Assembly (NCBI GenBank): GCA_040381535.1
Contig: JBEIHF010000044.1
Span: 1-7,542, forward strand
Direction of reading: 5' to 3'
From: Micavibrio_A sp040381535
GTDB taxonomy: Bacteria > Pseudomonadota > Alphaproteobacteria > Micavibrionales > Micavibrionaceae
Length of the DNA stretch: 7,542 nt
Part shown: positions 1 to 7,542 of the stretch, piece by piece
How positions within the stretch are numbered: the stretch's first letter is position 1
How the letters are laid out: each line of letters begins with the position of its first letter
Translations under genes and position numbers: made by a program
Notes under the pieces: generated by a model
Seen by the model: only the letters and a program-made list of their open reading frames with translations
Databases searched by the model: none
What the model was told of the DNA's origin: nothing

Positions 1-42
1 ATTCTTGAGTATATGAAGAACCGCGACGATAAGAACAAACAT
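1..42 (-). CDS. Possible start of a further exported or membrane protein (partial)
   Basis: An ATG at 40-42 on the minus strand opens a frame to the window edge that begins MFVLIVAVLHILKN. This hydrophobic stretch would suit a signal peptide or membrane anchor. It lies 17 bases after the stop of the nine-cysteine gene, in the same direction, so it could be the next gene of the run. Against it: only 14 codons are visible, there is no clear Shine-Dalgarno sequence (the upstream bases are A/T rich), and hydrophobic starts arise by chance. No function can be given. Confidence 0.3.
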   Translation of the reverse strand, partial: MFVLIVAVLHILKN

Positions 43-59
43 TAAAGTAAGACAGTTTT

Positions 60-1111
60 TTACGGCCCGTTACCCACGACTGCGGGCGCTGTTGTGCATT
101 CGCCCACTGCGTCTCTATTACCTTTGACGTAGCTGCACCCCGGATTGGTGCAAACACCGTCCGCATACAACTCTCCCGCCGTCGTAGCGGGGGAAAGCAT
201 AACTTGTACGCCCGTAGGTATGGCCTGTCCGCAACCATTCGCGCCTGCGGAGCCAGGTCTTGTAAGTCTATTCACGGCTGAGAAGGTAGTGTTTACATTG
301 GCTTGGAAATCATACAAGGCACCCTGAGACCCCAAAACACCGTCTATTGCTTCGCCGCGGCTATAACGGTAAATTGCTAGCCATTCGCCATCAGGAACAA
401 AGGTTGGATCACCACCTGCGCATTCTGTGGGATAGCGGCGAATATTTCCTTTGCTTTGATAGCCTGCAATGGGTTGACTGCCGCCAACGCCCCTCAAATC
501 GATAAAGGGATAGAATCCGTCTGTTTGGACAAATTCATCAACATGCATGAAGTTCATGCATTTCGCGCGTTGCCACACCTCGTTCATAACCTGACAGCCA
601 TAGGATGTCTGGCTTCCGTTTACGGGAGGAGCTTGGTTGGCCAAACCAATATACTGTCCGCGGCCACCCAAAAGCGAATGGTTGAAATTACTGGTGATGT
701 AAGTCTGCATGGAATTGATGACGACACTGTTCATGGCGCCGGTCATATGGCGGTTGGCGTTTGAAAAGACGCCGCCCACGTTTTGCGCCGCGTGTCCCGC
801 CAAGGAATCAAAACAAACATAGCTGAGCACGGAATCCGCTTTGAATATCAGATTCTGGTTTTGCATGATTTCGCGCTCTGTTTCCATACGGGCGCGGGCG
901 GCCATGGCGTTCCAAACATCCACATCGCAAGTTTGCTCGGCGATCTCGTTGTTCGCGCCAGCGCTTTTCGAAAATTGGGCGAGGGTAACCAGCGTTAAAA
1001 CGCTGAAAACAAATAAAATTGTAATTCCAGTTTTATTGGTCATGACCCCTGACTCTTTCCCCGTCTCTTTTATAATACCCAAAAATTGCCCTATTTGGCA
1101 AACGATCCGTA

Positions 1112-1115
<4 letters not shown>
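60..1115 (-). CDS. Exported nine-cysteine domain protein, stand-alone form
   Basis: I do not recognise a named family. The 351-aa reading has a hydrophobic segment at residues 31-46 followed by A/S/G-rich residues, so it is probably exported to the periplasm or cell surface. The rest is one domain that aligns with the C-terminal half of the upstream peptidase gene. Shared blocks are CD-x-DVW (63), K-x-DSVL-x-Y-x-C (92-101), GGVFS (114), C-x11-C with VW and AKC (174-186), TGV (301) and DG-x-C-x4-C-S-[YF]-V (320-330). Nine cysteines (63, 101, 174, 186, 232, 295, 322, 327, 340) match nine in the neighbour, which suggests disulfides. Start choice: the first ATG overlaps the upstream TGA as ATGA and has GAGGT 9 bases ahead, implying translational coupling. 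The ATG at 1043 (residue 25) gives a more ordinary signal peptide but its purine tract AGGGG is very close. The gene is real; its role is unknown. Confidence 0.88.
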
Positions 1116-2674
<1,559 letters not shown>

Positions 2675-2679
2675 TCTTG

Positions 2680-3270
2680 TTAATTTTTCCGGTTATCTTT
2701 TTTCTGCGGATCTTCCGGCTTCTCGGTTACCGTGTTGGCAAAAATGAATTGATCTTTTTTTGGATCGTAAACATAGACATCGTAATCTTTCTTGCCTTCG
2801 TATTCTTTGTTGTAGGCGCGCAGTGTCCAATATCCGTTTACGGCTTGGTCTCCTGAATCCAATGAATTCGTGTAAATGATGCCGAGTTTGTAAACTTCCT
2901 TGTCACGCACTTGTAGAATGTAATGCGGGCAAAGATCGTTTTTCTTACAATAGGCGCCCGTTTGAAATTCTTCCTCGGAGGGGAAGCTGATAATTTCGGG
3001 ATATTCATCGCCGTTCAAATCGGTTTCGGCGATGCCTATCAGCGGATTGCTGTCCACCCCGTCTTTATAGGTTTCCTTCATCGCCTCATGCGCGAGGTTG
3101 TATGAAATGCTGAAATAATCGCTTTGGTGAAACACGTATTCGAGATTTTGGACGTAGGGTTTGAGATTGACCTTCTTCTCGTCTTTTTCGTTTTGGGCAT
3201 GGGCTGGGAGCGCGAAAATCACGGTCAGCAAAGCGCCGCACAGGGCGTTTGTGAAAACGCGCAACGTCAT
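2680..3270 (-). CDS. Exported DLNGD-loop protein, long paralogue
   Basis: Unrecognised. From the chosen start it has 196 aa: a signal peptide (about 1-25, ending ALPAHAQ), a charged linker, then one compact domain. DLNGD at 84-88 resembles the calcium loops of EF-hand or FG-GAP-like repeats. C108 and C114 (C-x5-C) may form a disulfide, and the domain closes with DVYVYDPKKDQF (about 164-176) before a charged tail rich in K, D, P and N. The same landmarks occur in the same order in the 147-aa protein just upstream, so the two are probably paralogues. Start: the ATG at 3270 has AAGGGG eight bases upstream and leads straight into the signal peptide. An ATG 13 codons earlier (3309) lacks a comparable site. 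The stop is 5 bases before the peptidase gene, so co-transcription with it is likely. Confidence 0.9.
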   Translation of the reverse strand: MTLRVFTNALCGALLTVIFALPAHAQNEKDEKKVNLKPYVQNLEYVFHQSDYFSISYNLAHEAMKETYKDGVDSNPLIGIAETDLNGDEYPEIISFPSEEEFQTGAYCKKNDLCPHYILQVRDKEVYKLGIIYTNSLDSGDQAVNGYWTLRAYNKEYEGKKDYDVYVYDPKKDQFIFANTVTEKPEDPQKKDNRKN

Positions 3271-3344
3271 GAAAATAGCCCCTTCGTCAAAATGTCCTGC
3301 CTTCTTCATAATAAGCTTTTTTCCCGCGGGAGCGCAAAAGTTGG

Positions 3345-3788
3345 TTATTCGGCCTTAAAGCGCCCCTTGTGCGGGTCCCAAACATACTCGGAATACGCGA
3401 AATCATCGTTTTTTTTATTATAGACCAAGAGCTTGCGGACCCCATACAGCTTTTCGGAGGAAATACCGACTTTTCCCGCCTCGAACGCGCCCAGTACAAC
3501 AGGCTTTTTAACCCTCAATCCGGCCACGATAAAACGGCAGGCGGATTGGGCGGCGCAGGTGGAAGCAGGATTTTGCCTGATGATCCATTCCACCACGCCG
3601 TCGCCGTTCAGGTCGAAGGGCGCTATTTCAAAAACAAGGTCGGAGCGGATGTGATTTTGCGCCGTAAGATCGGCGATGATTTGGGTCTCGCGAATGTCTT
3701 TGGTGTTCTTGTGAAAATATAGCTGTTCTGCGGCTATTGCCGGAAAGGCAAGTATTATGAATAAAAGAAAAAGGGCGCGAAAAATCAT
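3345..3788 (-). CDS. Exported DLNGD-loop protein, short paralogue
   Basis: Unrecognised, 147 aa. Residues 1-20 are a clear signal peptide (MIFRALFLLF start, AIAA-E cleavage). The mature part holds DLNGD at 59-63 inside APFDLNGDGVVEWII, C78 and C84 (C-x5-C), L-x-VYNKK near 121-126, and a Y-V-WDP-x-KGRF end at 135-144. These match, in order, DLNGD, C-x5-C, R-AYNKE and YVYDPKKDQF of the 196-aa protein. The mature domain would sit in the periplasm and might bind calcium through the DLNGDG loop, though that is inference from the motif alone. It lies 52 bases after the DUF3126 stop and 74 bases before the next gene. The ribosome site is poor, and the bases just before the ATG form a small inverted repeat. 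Confidence 0.88.
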   Translation of the reverse strand: MIFRALFLLFIILAFPAIAAEQLYFHKNTKDIRETQIIADLTAQNHIRSDLVFEIAPFDLNGDGVVEWIIRQNPASTCAAQSACRFIVAGLRVKKPVVLGAFEAGKVGISSEKLYGVRKLLVYNKKNDDFAYSEYVWDPHKGRFKAE

Positions 3789-3806
3789 GCCTGCATTCTA
3801 TCAGGC
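3789..3806. repeat. Inverted repeat touching the start codon of the 147-aa gene
   Basis: GCCTG-N8-CAGGC: a 5-bp stem with an 8-base loop that ends directly before the ATG of the minus-strand gene. If it forms in the mRNA it would cover the region where a ribosome site should be. It is short enough to be chance. Confidence 0.35.
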
Positions 3807-3840
3807 GGATTACGCGAAGCGCAAAGCCTTAAGCTTGGAT

Positions 3841-4059
3841 TTAGCCTTCGAGGTCGATGTCGAGGATGGACATATTGAAGTCGAACGACGTTTCGCCGTC
3901 TTCTTCATTTTTGTAGCAGAGGCCGAGGAATTCGCCGTTCAACAGAATTTCAATGGAATCGGCAGCTTGGGCGCGGGGCTTCACGCCAATCTTTTCGTTG
4001 CCGAAAGTGCGGCGCAGAAAATCTTGAACCTTGATCATTTCATCGGGTGTTACTTGCAT
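3841..4059 (-). CDS. DUF3126 family protein
   Basis: 72 aa. I recognise the pattern of DUF3126, a small alphaproteobacterial family of unknown function: an N-terminal helix (DEMIKVQDFLRRTFGN), a basic KPR segment, then I-E-I-x-L-N-G-EFLG, and a close ending DEDGE-x-SF-x-F-x-M-x-ILDIDLE (here EEDGETSFDFNMSILDIDLEG). The length fits the family. There is no signal peptide, so it is probably cytoplasmic. Start: the ATG at 4059 has GGAG about six bases upstream and gives the family length; an in-frame ATG at 4134 would add 25 residues unlike the family and lie deep inside olsA. The first 20 bases overlap the end of olsA, pointing to co-translation with the ornithine lipid genes. Family assignment is from memory of the motif pattern, not a search. 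Confidence 0.88.
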   Translation of the reverse strand: MQVTPDEMIKVQDFLRRTFGNEKIGVKPRAQAADSIEILLNGEFLGLCYKNEEDGETSFDFNMSILDIDLEG

Positions 4060-4876
4060 GCTGTCTCCGTGGCTGCTGTTCATCTTCCTTTGCGGGAAGG
4101 TTGTGACCGTAAGATGGGGAGGAGGATAAATCAAGCCCTTTCACCACGCCCTCGTAAATCACAGCGCAAAGCTGTTTTCTATCGCTAAATGAAGAGGATA
4201 AAATTGGTTCTTGAAATGCAATTTTAACAATAGCTCCTTTCTTTTTGGAAAAGTTCCATAAACAAGGGACAAGGTCCATATCTCCATGCCATGTATATTC
4301 ATCCCGCAGCATATCGGAAATGGTCGTGTGACCGTCTATTTCCATGACGGAAAATGTAAAAGGTTGCATTTTGAAATTATGGTTTAAGAAAATTTCAAAA
4401 AACGCTGTTTTAAAAGGAAGAATTTGTTTTCCATTTGATGAAGTTCCTTCCGGAAAAATCATCAGGGGGAGAGGCTCTTTCAGGCGTGAGAGAAGCATCT
4501 GCGTTTCTTGGGCCGCATGCTTCGGGTCACGGTTTATGAATACGGTGCGTTGTTGCTTGGCCATCAGCCCGAAAAATGGCCAGCTTTCGATCTCTTTCTT
4601 GGCGACGAAGCAACCTTTGACGATGCTTCCAAGGGAAACGATGTCGAGATAGGAAATATGGTTTCCCACATAGACAACACCCGGGTCCGTACAGATGTCA
4701 CCTTCGACAATGACTTTTACGCCAAACACGCGGCAGAGGAATCCATAATACAGCTTGGGGTATTTGAGCATGAACGGACCCTTGGTGAAGAGCATGGTCG
4801 TGCTCTGGATCACGATGGTGATGAGGCTGGTCAAAACGAAGGTAAGGATTTTGAGAAAGGCTACGATCGGACGCAT
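4040..4876 (-). CDS. olsA: Lyso-ornithine lipid O-acyltransferase (PlsC-like)
   Basis: 278 aa from the chosen start. It belongs to the 1-acylglycerol-phosphate acyltransferase superfamily. Visible motifs are NHISYLD (72-78, the H-x4-D catalytic block), TVFINR (111-116) and FPEGTSS (141-147, the acyl-acceptor block). An N-terminal hydrophobic stretch (about 4-24) should hold it at the inner membrane. In the known pathway OlsA esterifies the 3-hydroxyl of lyso-ornithine lipid using acyl-ACP. The OlsA rather than PlsC assignment rests on the olsB gene immediately upstream. Start: the ATG at 4876 follows the olsB stop by four bases. The frame runs back to a TTG at 4924 with no ribosome site, which would overlap olsB by about 44 bases. 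No strong Shine-Dalgarno is seen, so translation may be coupled to olsB. The last 20 bases overlap the DUF3126 gene. Confidence 0.88.
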   Translation of the reverse strand: MRPIVAFLKILTFVLTSLITIVIQSTTMLFTKGPFMLKYPKLYYGFLCRVFGVKVIVEGDICTDPGVVYVGNHISYLDIVSLGSIVKGCFVAKKEIESWPFFGLMAKQQRTVFINRDPKHAAQETQMLLSRLKEPLPLMIFPEGTSSNGKQILPFKTAFFEIFLNHNFKMQPFTFSVMEIDGHTTISDMLRDEYTWHGDMDLVPCLWNFSKKKGAIVKIAFQEPILSSSFSDRKQLCAVIYEGVVKGLDLSSSPSYGHNLPAKEDEQQPRRQHASNTR

Positions 4877-4880
4877 AAGG

Positions 4881-5729
4881 CTAAACGGAGCCGGCGGACT
4901 TCTTCGCGGGATGGGCGCCTGCAAAGCTATCGTCGATCGTAATCGCGTTGTTGGTGATGCGTTGGTAATGCTTGAAGTATTTGTCGGTAATCAGGTGCGT
5001 GGGCATGACGATGCACACGTCGATCGAATCCCATTGAGGGTCAATGATGGCGCCTTCACCGATGCCCGCGCCCAAACGCAAGTAGCCTTTGATAAGCGGG
5101 GGCAGTGACGAAAACACCTGCTTGGCGTTCAGTTGTTCTTTGGGAATGATATTCATTTCCACATAACGCGTTTCAACGGCGCGGACGCGCAAAGCGGGTG
5201 GGGCGAGGTGGTAATGGTACAGATAAGAAAGCTGGTCTTCGATAGCTTTGACATCCGTGCCGGGCAAGCTTCCGCAACCGAACATAACGCTGATTTTATA
5301 TTCGGCCACATAATGGGCGATGCCGCCCCATAATTTTTGCAAGATGGCGCGTGTGCGGTAGGGTTCAAGAACGCAAGAGCGCCCCAGTTCCATCACTTCC
5401 GTGCCGGTGGTGAGAAGCGGCTGGATGTCGAATTCCGCATCGCTGTAAAATCTGCCGAATTTTTTCGCGACTTCACGGCGCATCAGGCGGTAGGTGCCGA
5501 CGATCTGGTCTTCTTTGGGAAGGCGTTCATCCACGACGATGAGGTGATCCATCACGGCGTCGTATTCATCAAAATCCATTTTGAGTACTGCCATTTCCTC
5601 TGTGGGAACGGCGTTCTGCTCCTCATAGAAAACCTTGTAGCGAAGACGTTGCGATGCTTTCACTTCCTCTTGGGTTGTGGCCAAGCGGATGGTGATGATG
5701 TCTTCTATCGTTTTTTCAAGTATTTCCAT
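4881..5729 (-). CDS. olsB: L-ornithine N-alpha-acyltransferase (GNAT-type N-acyl amino acid synthase)
   Basis: 282 aa from the ATG at 5729. OlsB moves a 3-hydroxyacyl group from acyl carrier protein to the alpha-amino group of ornithine, the first step of ornithine lipid synthesis. Family features are LRYKVFYEE near residue 28, DFDEYD followed by MDHLIVVD near 52-68, VGTYRLMRR, FYSDAEFDI, ELGRSCVLEPYRTRAILQKLW, and the block MFGCGSLPGTD. These match the N-acyl amino acid synthase / hemolysin-like GNAT group, and the olsA gene follows at once, which is the classical pair. A GTG at 5735 in the same frame is an alternative start; neither has a strong ribosome site (GAGTGG lies just before the ATG). 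It is the first gene of the minus-strand run. Enzymes acting on other amino acids (glycine, glutamine, lysine) look similar, so the substrate is likely but not certain. Confidence 0.9.
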   Translation of the reverse strand: MEILEKTIEDIITIRLATTQEEVKASQRLRYKVFYEEQNAVPTEEMAVLKMDFDEYDAVMDHLIVVDERLPKEDQIVGTYRLMRREVAKKFGRFYSDAEFDIQPLLTTGTEVMELGRSCVLEPYRTRAILQKLWGGIAHYVAEYKISVMFGCGSLPGTDVKAIEDQLSYLYHYHLAPPALRVRAVETRYVEMNIIPKEQLNAKQVFSSLPPLIKGYLRLGAGIGEGAIIDPQWDSIDVCIVMPTHLITDKYFKHYQRITNNAITIDDSFAGAHPAKKSAGSV

Positions 5730-5821
5730 GACCACTCGGGGTAGGTCTGTTGGGTGTGCATGAGTCGTATGCTGTGGTGCAACGATGATGCCCTTACGCC
5801 CATGTCAGGCCAAGCTCTTTC

Positions 5822-5851
5822 TTCATATTCAGGGGTGTTATCTATAGACAA
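5822..5851 (-). promoter_or_regulatory. Weak candidate promoter for the olsB operon
   Basis: On the minus strand TTGTCT (5846-5851) and TATGAA (5822-5827) are separated by 18 bases; each matches four of six sigma70 consensus positions. It would give a leader of roughly 85 bases before olsB. Such matches are common by chance. Confidence 0.3.
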
Positions 5852-5892
5852 AAGGGGGCAGGGTAAAGCGAATAGCGCCATGCTCTTTATTA

Positions 5893-5921
5893 TTGACATA
5901 ACTCATAATTTTTACTATATC
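5893..5921 (+). promoter_or_regulatory. Sigma70-type promoter for the membrane protein / phosphatase pair
   Basis: A perfect TTGACA at 5893-5898, a 17-base AT-rich spacer, and TATATC at 5916-5921 (four of six consensus positions). Transcription would begin near 5928, leaving a leader of about 18-20 bases that contains AAGAG ten bases before the ATG at 5946. Confidence 0.65.
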
Positions 5922-5945
5922 TGTGGCCCTAAGAGTTGATATGAC

Positions 5946-6722
5946 ATGATGGATCAAACTCAAGGCTCGGACGCACAACCCATAAATCTTCCCGCCATTG
6001 CAGAGGCGCGTAATCTTGCGTCCGCAGATGATGCTGTTTTTCACGACGTCTCGCGCAAATCCAACTTTGCGAAATCATTTCTGACGGCTGCCGGTGACTT
6101 TGGTTGCGGTCTTGCCCACAACGCAATCAAAAAACCGTTCACGGTTTTTCTTGGGCTACCATTCAGCGTCGCATCCGCTGGCTTTTTCTGCTGGGTATTC
6201 AAGGAATATGCCCTCGACAATTATATGCGCCTCGATGGAAGGATTGTTTTGGGAATGGCCGTGGTAGGGGCGCTTGGTGCTGCGTACTTCGCTTTGGGTG
6301 CGCAACACTCCACTGGAAAATTTATCCGCGAACATCGCGTGCTCGGTAGCGACGGGAAATGGAAATTGCCCGAACATTCATTCAAATCTTCGGGCGGACG
6401 TGAAGGTATGGTGGAAATATCTGACAATACATGGGGCGAAGCGCATGAATTCAGCGGCCGCGAATTGGCGGAAAATCTTAAATATCGTCTTTTACCCTTG
6501 TTGAAAAAGGACTTGAAGCCCTATCGCCAATTCGGTGCCGACATTTACAGCCAAGCCAAAGAGCAGGCATTCGATATTTACAGAGTAATTGTGGATGACC
6601 ATTACGGCGAATACCTGAAGCCTGATACCATTGATCGTGTGTTTAATTTTCTGGACAGGGAATTACAGCCACCCAAGAATTTTACCACGGCCATATCCTT
6701 CCCCAAGAACGATCGCGAGTAG
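5946..6722 (+). CDS. Unrecognised two-helix inner-membrane protein
   Basis: 258 aa with no family I recognise. The N-terminal 60 residues are polar to amphipathic and lack a signal peptide. Two hydrophobic segments follow at about 65-85 (TVFLGLPFSV to CWVF) and 100-118 (IVLGMAVVGALGAAYFALG), separated by a short loop, so this is probably a hairpin in the inner membrane with both ends on the same side. The remaining 140 residues are soluble and charged, with a predicted helical LKYRLLPLLKKDLKPYRQFG stretch and tyrosines in YRVIVDDHYGEYLKPD. The start is the first of two adjacent ATGs (5946 and 5949), with AAGAG upstream. It shares a likely promoter with the tyrosine phosphatase gene 37 bases downstream. 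Whether the phosphatase acts on it is pure speculation from adjacency. Confidence 0.85.
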   Translation: MMDQTQGSDAQPINLPAIAEARNLASADDAVFHDVSRKSNFAKSFLTAAGDFGCGLAHNAIKKPFTVFLGLPFSVASAGFFCWVFKEYALDNYMRLDGRIVLGMAVVGALGAAYFALGAQHSTGKFIREHRVLGSDGKWKLPEHSFKSSGGREGMVEISDNTWGEAHEFSGRELAENLKYRLLPLLKKDLKPYRQFGADIYSQAKEQAFDIYRVIVDDHYGEYLKPDTIDRVFNFLDRELQPPKNFTTAISFPKNDRE

Positions 6723-6759
6723 GTTTTACAAGCCTGCACAAGGCTGTTATTCTCGCGTT

Positions 6760-7230
6760 GTGAATTCATCAAAGCGCGTGTCTGTCCTGTTTGTCTGCAC
6801 CGGAAACATCTGCCGTTCACCTACGGCCGAGGCCTTATTTATCTGCAAGGTGGAAGAGGCGGGATTGTCTGATCGATTCCATATCGATTCCGCAGGCACG
6901 CACGGCTATCACGTGGGCGAGCCGCCTGACCAGCGCGCGGTGGCGACGGCGCTGGCGCGCGGTGTGGATATGCGGGATTTACGTGCCCGTAAATTCGATC
7001 CTACCGATCTGGAAGATTTCGATTACATACTGGCCATGGACAGCGGCCATTACGGTATCATGGACCGTCACCCCCAAGGTTTGGGAAAGCTCAGTCTGTT
7101 TTTGGAACACCCCCAAGAGGTACCAGATCCGTATTACGGGAGCCAAAAAGGCTTTGAGGACGTTTATGATCTCATCGATGCGGGCAGTGAGCGGCTTTTA
7201 CTACTTATAAGACGTGAACAAGGATTTTAA
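6760..7230 (+). CDS. Low-molecular-weight protein tyrosine phosphatase
   Basis: 156 aa from a GTG start. The P-loop CTGNICRS (C13-x5-R19-S20) follows the first beta strand VSVLFV. The second cysteine C18, the SAGT block (44-47), H-x-GEPPDQRA (51-60), ARKF with FDYILAMD (87-94), and the general-acid loop DPYYG with D123 are all present, so it should be active. The family hydrolyses phosphotyrosine in the cytoplasm; bacterial members often control exopolysaccharide or capsule kinases, or arsenate reduction in a related branch. The PTP form is favoured here by DPYYG. Start: the frame is open far upstream, but conserved sequence begins only after GTG at 6760. A GTG at 6778 would leave almost no residues ahead of the strand. 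AAGG lies 16 bases before 6760, farther than ideal. Co-transcription with the upstream membrane protein is likely. Confidence 0.93.
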   Translation: MNSSKRVSVLFVCTGNICRSPTAEALFICKVEEAGLSDRFHIDSAGTHGYHVGEPPDQRAVATALARGVDMRDLRARKFDPTDLEDFDYILAMDSGHYGIMDRHPQGLGKLSLFLEHPQEVPDPYYGSQKGFEDVYDLIDAGSERLLLLIRREQGF

Positions 7231-7241
7231 GGATGTGAAGT

Positions 7242-7266
7242 TTTTTTGTAATTTTATTTCAAAAAA
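7242..7266 (+). other. AT-rich hairpin downstream of the phosphatase gene
   Basis: TTTTTTG at 7242-7248 can pair with CAAAAAA at 7260-7266 around an 11-base loop. The stem is almost all A-T, so it is weak and not a good terminator. The rest of 7231-7366 is AT-rich with no gene or convincing signal apart from the promoter-like elements near its right end. Confidence 0.3.
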
Positions 7267-7329
7267 TGCCGATTATCCCAAAAACTTAATAAAAATATAA
7301 CTTTATCCTTATTTTTTAGCAATTTTATG

Positions 7330-7360
7330 TTTACAAGGCGGAAACCTTATGGCATATATT
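7330..7360 (+). promoter_or_regulatory. Candidate promoter of the small RNA
   Basis: TTTACA (7330-7335, five of six consensus positions) and TATATT (7355-7360, five of six) lie 19 bases apart, slightly more than ideal. The spacer contains AAGG-N6-CCTT, a small inverted repeat. Transcription would begin near 7367. Confidence 0.4.
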
Positions 7361-7366
7361 CTGTAT

Positions 7367-7483
7367 TGCTAAGGACCCACACAGTCATAAAGCTAAGAAC
7401 AAAATAAAGGTTATACTCCCCACACAGATATAACCAAGCTCCTTCAAAACGCTCTCCCGCCCCACAGGAGAGCTTTTTCTTTT
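7367..7483 (+). ncRNA. Candidate small RNA with three C-rich motifs
   Basis: A stretch of about 117 bases with no supportable reading frame. It contains ACCCACACAG (7375-7384) between short GAC and GTC arms; a perfect hairpin GGTTATA / TATAACC (7409-7415, 7429-7435) whose 13-base loop holds CCCCACACAG; and a terminator hairpin whose loop holds CCCCACA. A promoter-like element lies just upstream. Repeated C-rich unpaired motifs are a known design in trans-acting bacterial RNAs that pair with G-rich ribosome sites. I do not recognise a named family. It could instead be the 3' end of a long phosphatase transcript. Confidence 0.5.
7451..7483 (+). terminator. Rho-independent terminator
   Basis: A perfect 7-bp stem GCTCTCC / GGAGAGC (7451-7457 and 7467-7473), a 9-base loop, then TTTTTCTTTT. 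It is the strongest terminator in the window. It would end either the candidate small RNA or readthrough from the phosphatase operon, and it insulates the tRNA downstream. Confidence 0.88.
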
Positions 7484-7519
7484 GGTCCACCACACTCTGA
7501 TGTAAAACGGCCTCTCGGT

Positions 7520-7542
7520 GTTCCCGTAGCTCAGCAGGATAG
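7520..7542 (+). tRNA. 5' end of a tRNA gene, cut by the window edge
   Basis: The last 23 bases read as a tRNA start: a 7-base acceptor strand GTTCCCG, TA at positions 8-9, the D-stem GCTC, and the D-loop AGCAGGATA followed by G. The anticodon is outside the window. The acceptor and D-arm look to me like alphaproteobacterial tRNA-Arg, possibly the CCU isoacceptor, but that is memory and weak. Confidence 0.8.

Noticed and set aside
3314..3341. TCCCGCGGGA palindrome flanked by CTTTT and AAAAG, considered as a terminator between the two DLNGD genes
   Set aside because: Neither strand has a U-rich run after the stem, and the outer arms are out of register; it is more likely chance in a G+C-rich patch.
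4060..4134. 25-residue N-terminal extension of the DUF3126 protein
   Set aside because: It lies inside olsA, does not resemble the family, and the inner ATG has a better ribosome site.
4508..4942. Plus-strand open frame of 144 codons opposite olsA and olsB
   Set aside because: The minus strand here carries two clear enzyme families with intact motifs; the plus frame is a shadow.
5705..5899. Minus-strand 64-codon open frame across the divergent gap
   Set aside because: It overlaps the start of olsB out of frame, has no recognisable features, and its start lies inside the opposing promoter region.
6631..6759. Upstream extension of the phosphatase frame to 6631
   Set aside because: It overlaps the membrane protein gene by about 90 bases and encodes no conserved phosphatase sequence; the family begins just after the GTG at 6760.
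7520..7542. tRNA end as an attachment site for an integrated element
   Set aside because: Only the 5' part is visible, no integrase or direct repeat of the tRNA is present, and integration normally uses the 3' half.

Overview
The window looks like chromosomal DNA of an alphaproteobacterium. It carries a DUF3126 gene (a small family I know from alphaproteobacteria), an olsB-olsA pair for ornithine lipids, an alphaproteobacterial-looking tRNA start, and moderate base composition with no sign of an insertion sequence, phage or CRISPR. Species cannot be told; Rhodospirillales- or Micavibrio-like lineages are a guess.

Minus strand, positions 5729 down to 1: a tightly packed run of seven genes, perhaps continuing past the window edge. 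In transcription order: olsB (N-acyl-ornithine synthase), olsA (lyso-ornithine lipid O-acyltransferase), a 72-aa DUF3126 protein overlapping the end of olsA, then four exported proteins of no named function. These four form two neighbouring paralogous pairs. The first pair (147 and 196 aa) shares a DLNGD loop, a C-x5-C pair and a Y-V-[WY]-D-P end. The second pair shares a domain of about 270-290 residues with nine cysteines in the same order. The first member of the second pair also carries an apparently intact M23/LytM zinc endopeptidase domain joined through a run of 17 glycines; the other has the cysteine domain alone. A possible further gene starts at position 42 and runs off the window.

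Positions 5736-5945: a divergent control region with a good sigma70-type promoter facing right and a weaker candidate facing left.

Plus strand, 5946-7230: an unrecognised two-helix membrane protein, then a low-molecular-weight protein tyrosine phosphatase with an intact active site, starting at GTG. Downstream, 7231-7366 is AT-rich and apparently empty. At about 7367-7483 there is a candidate small RNA: a promoter-like sequence, a perfect 7-bp hairpin, a classical Rho-independent terminator, and three copies of a C-rich CCC(C)ACA(CA)G motif. The window ends 23 bases into a tRNA gene.

How it works together: olsB/olsA remodel the membrane with phosphorus-free ornithine lipids. The four exported proteins, one of them a likely cell-wall peptidase, suggest an envelope or cell-surface function. 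Joint action of the lipid genes and the exported set is inferred only from gene order. The most interesting items are the nine-cysteine domain family with its peptidase fusion, the second exported pair, and the C-rich small RNA candidate.
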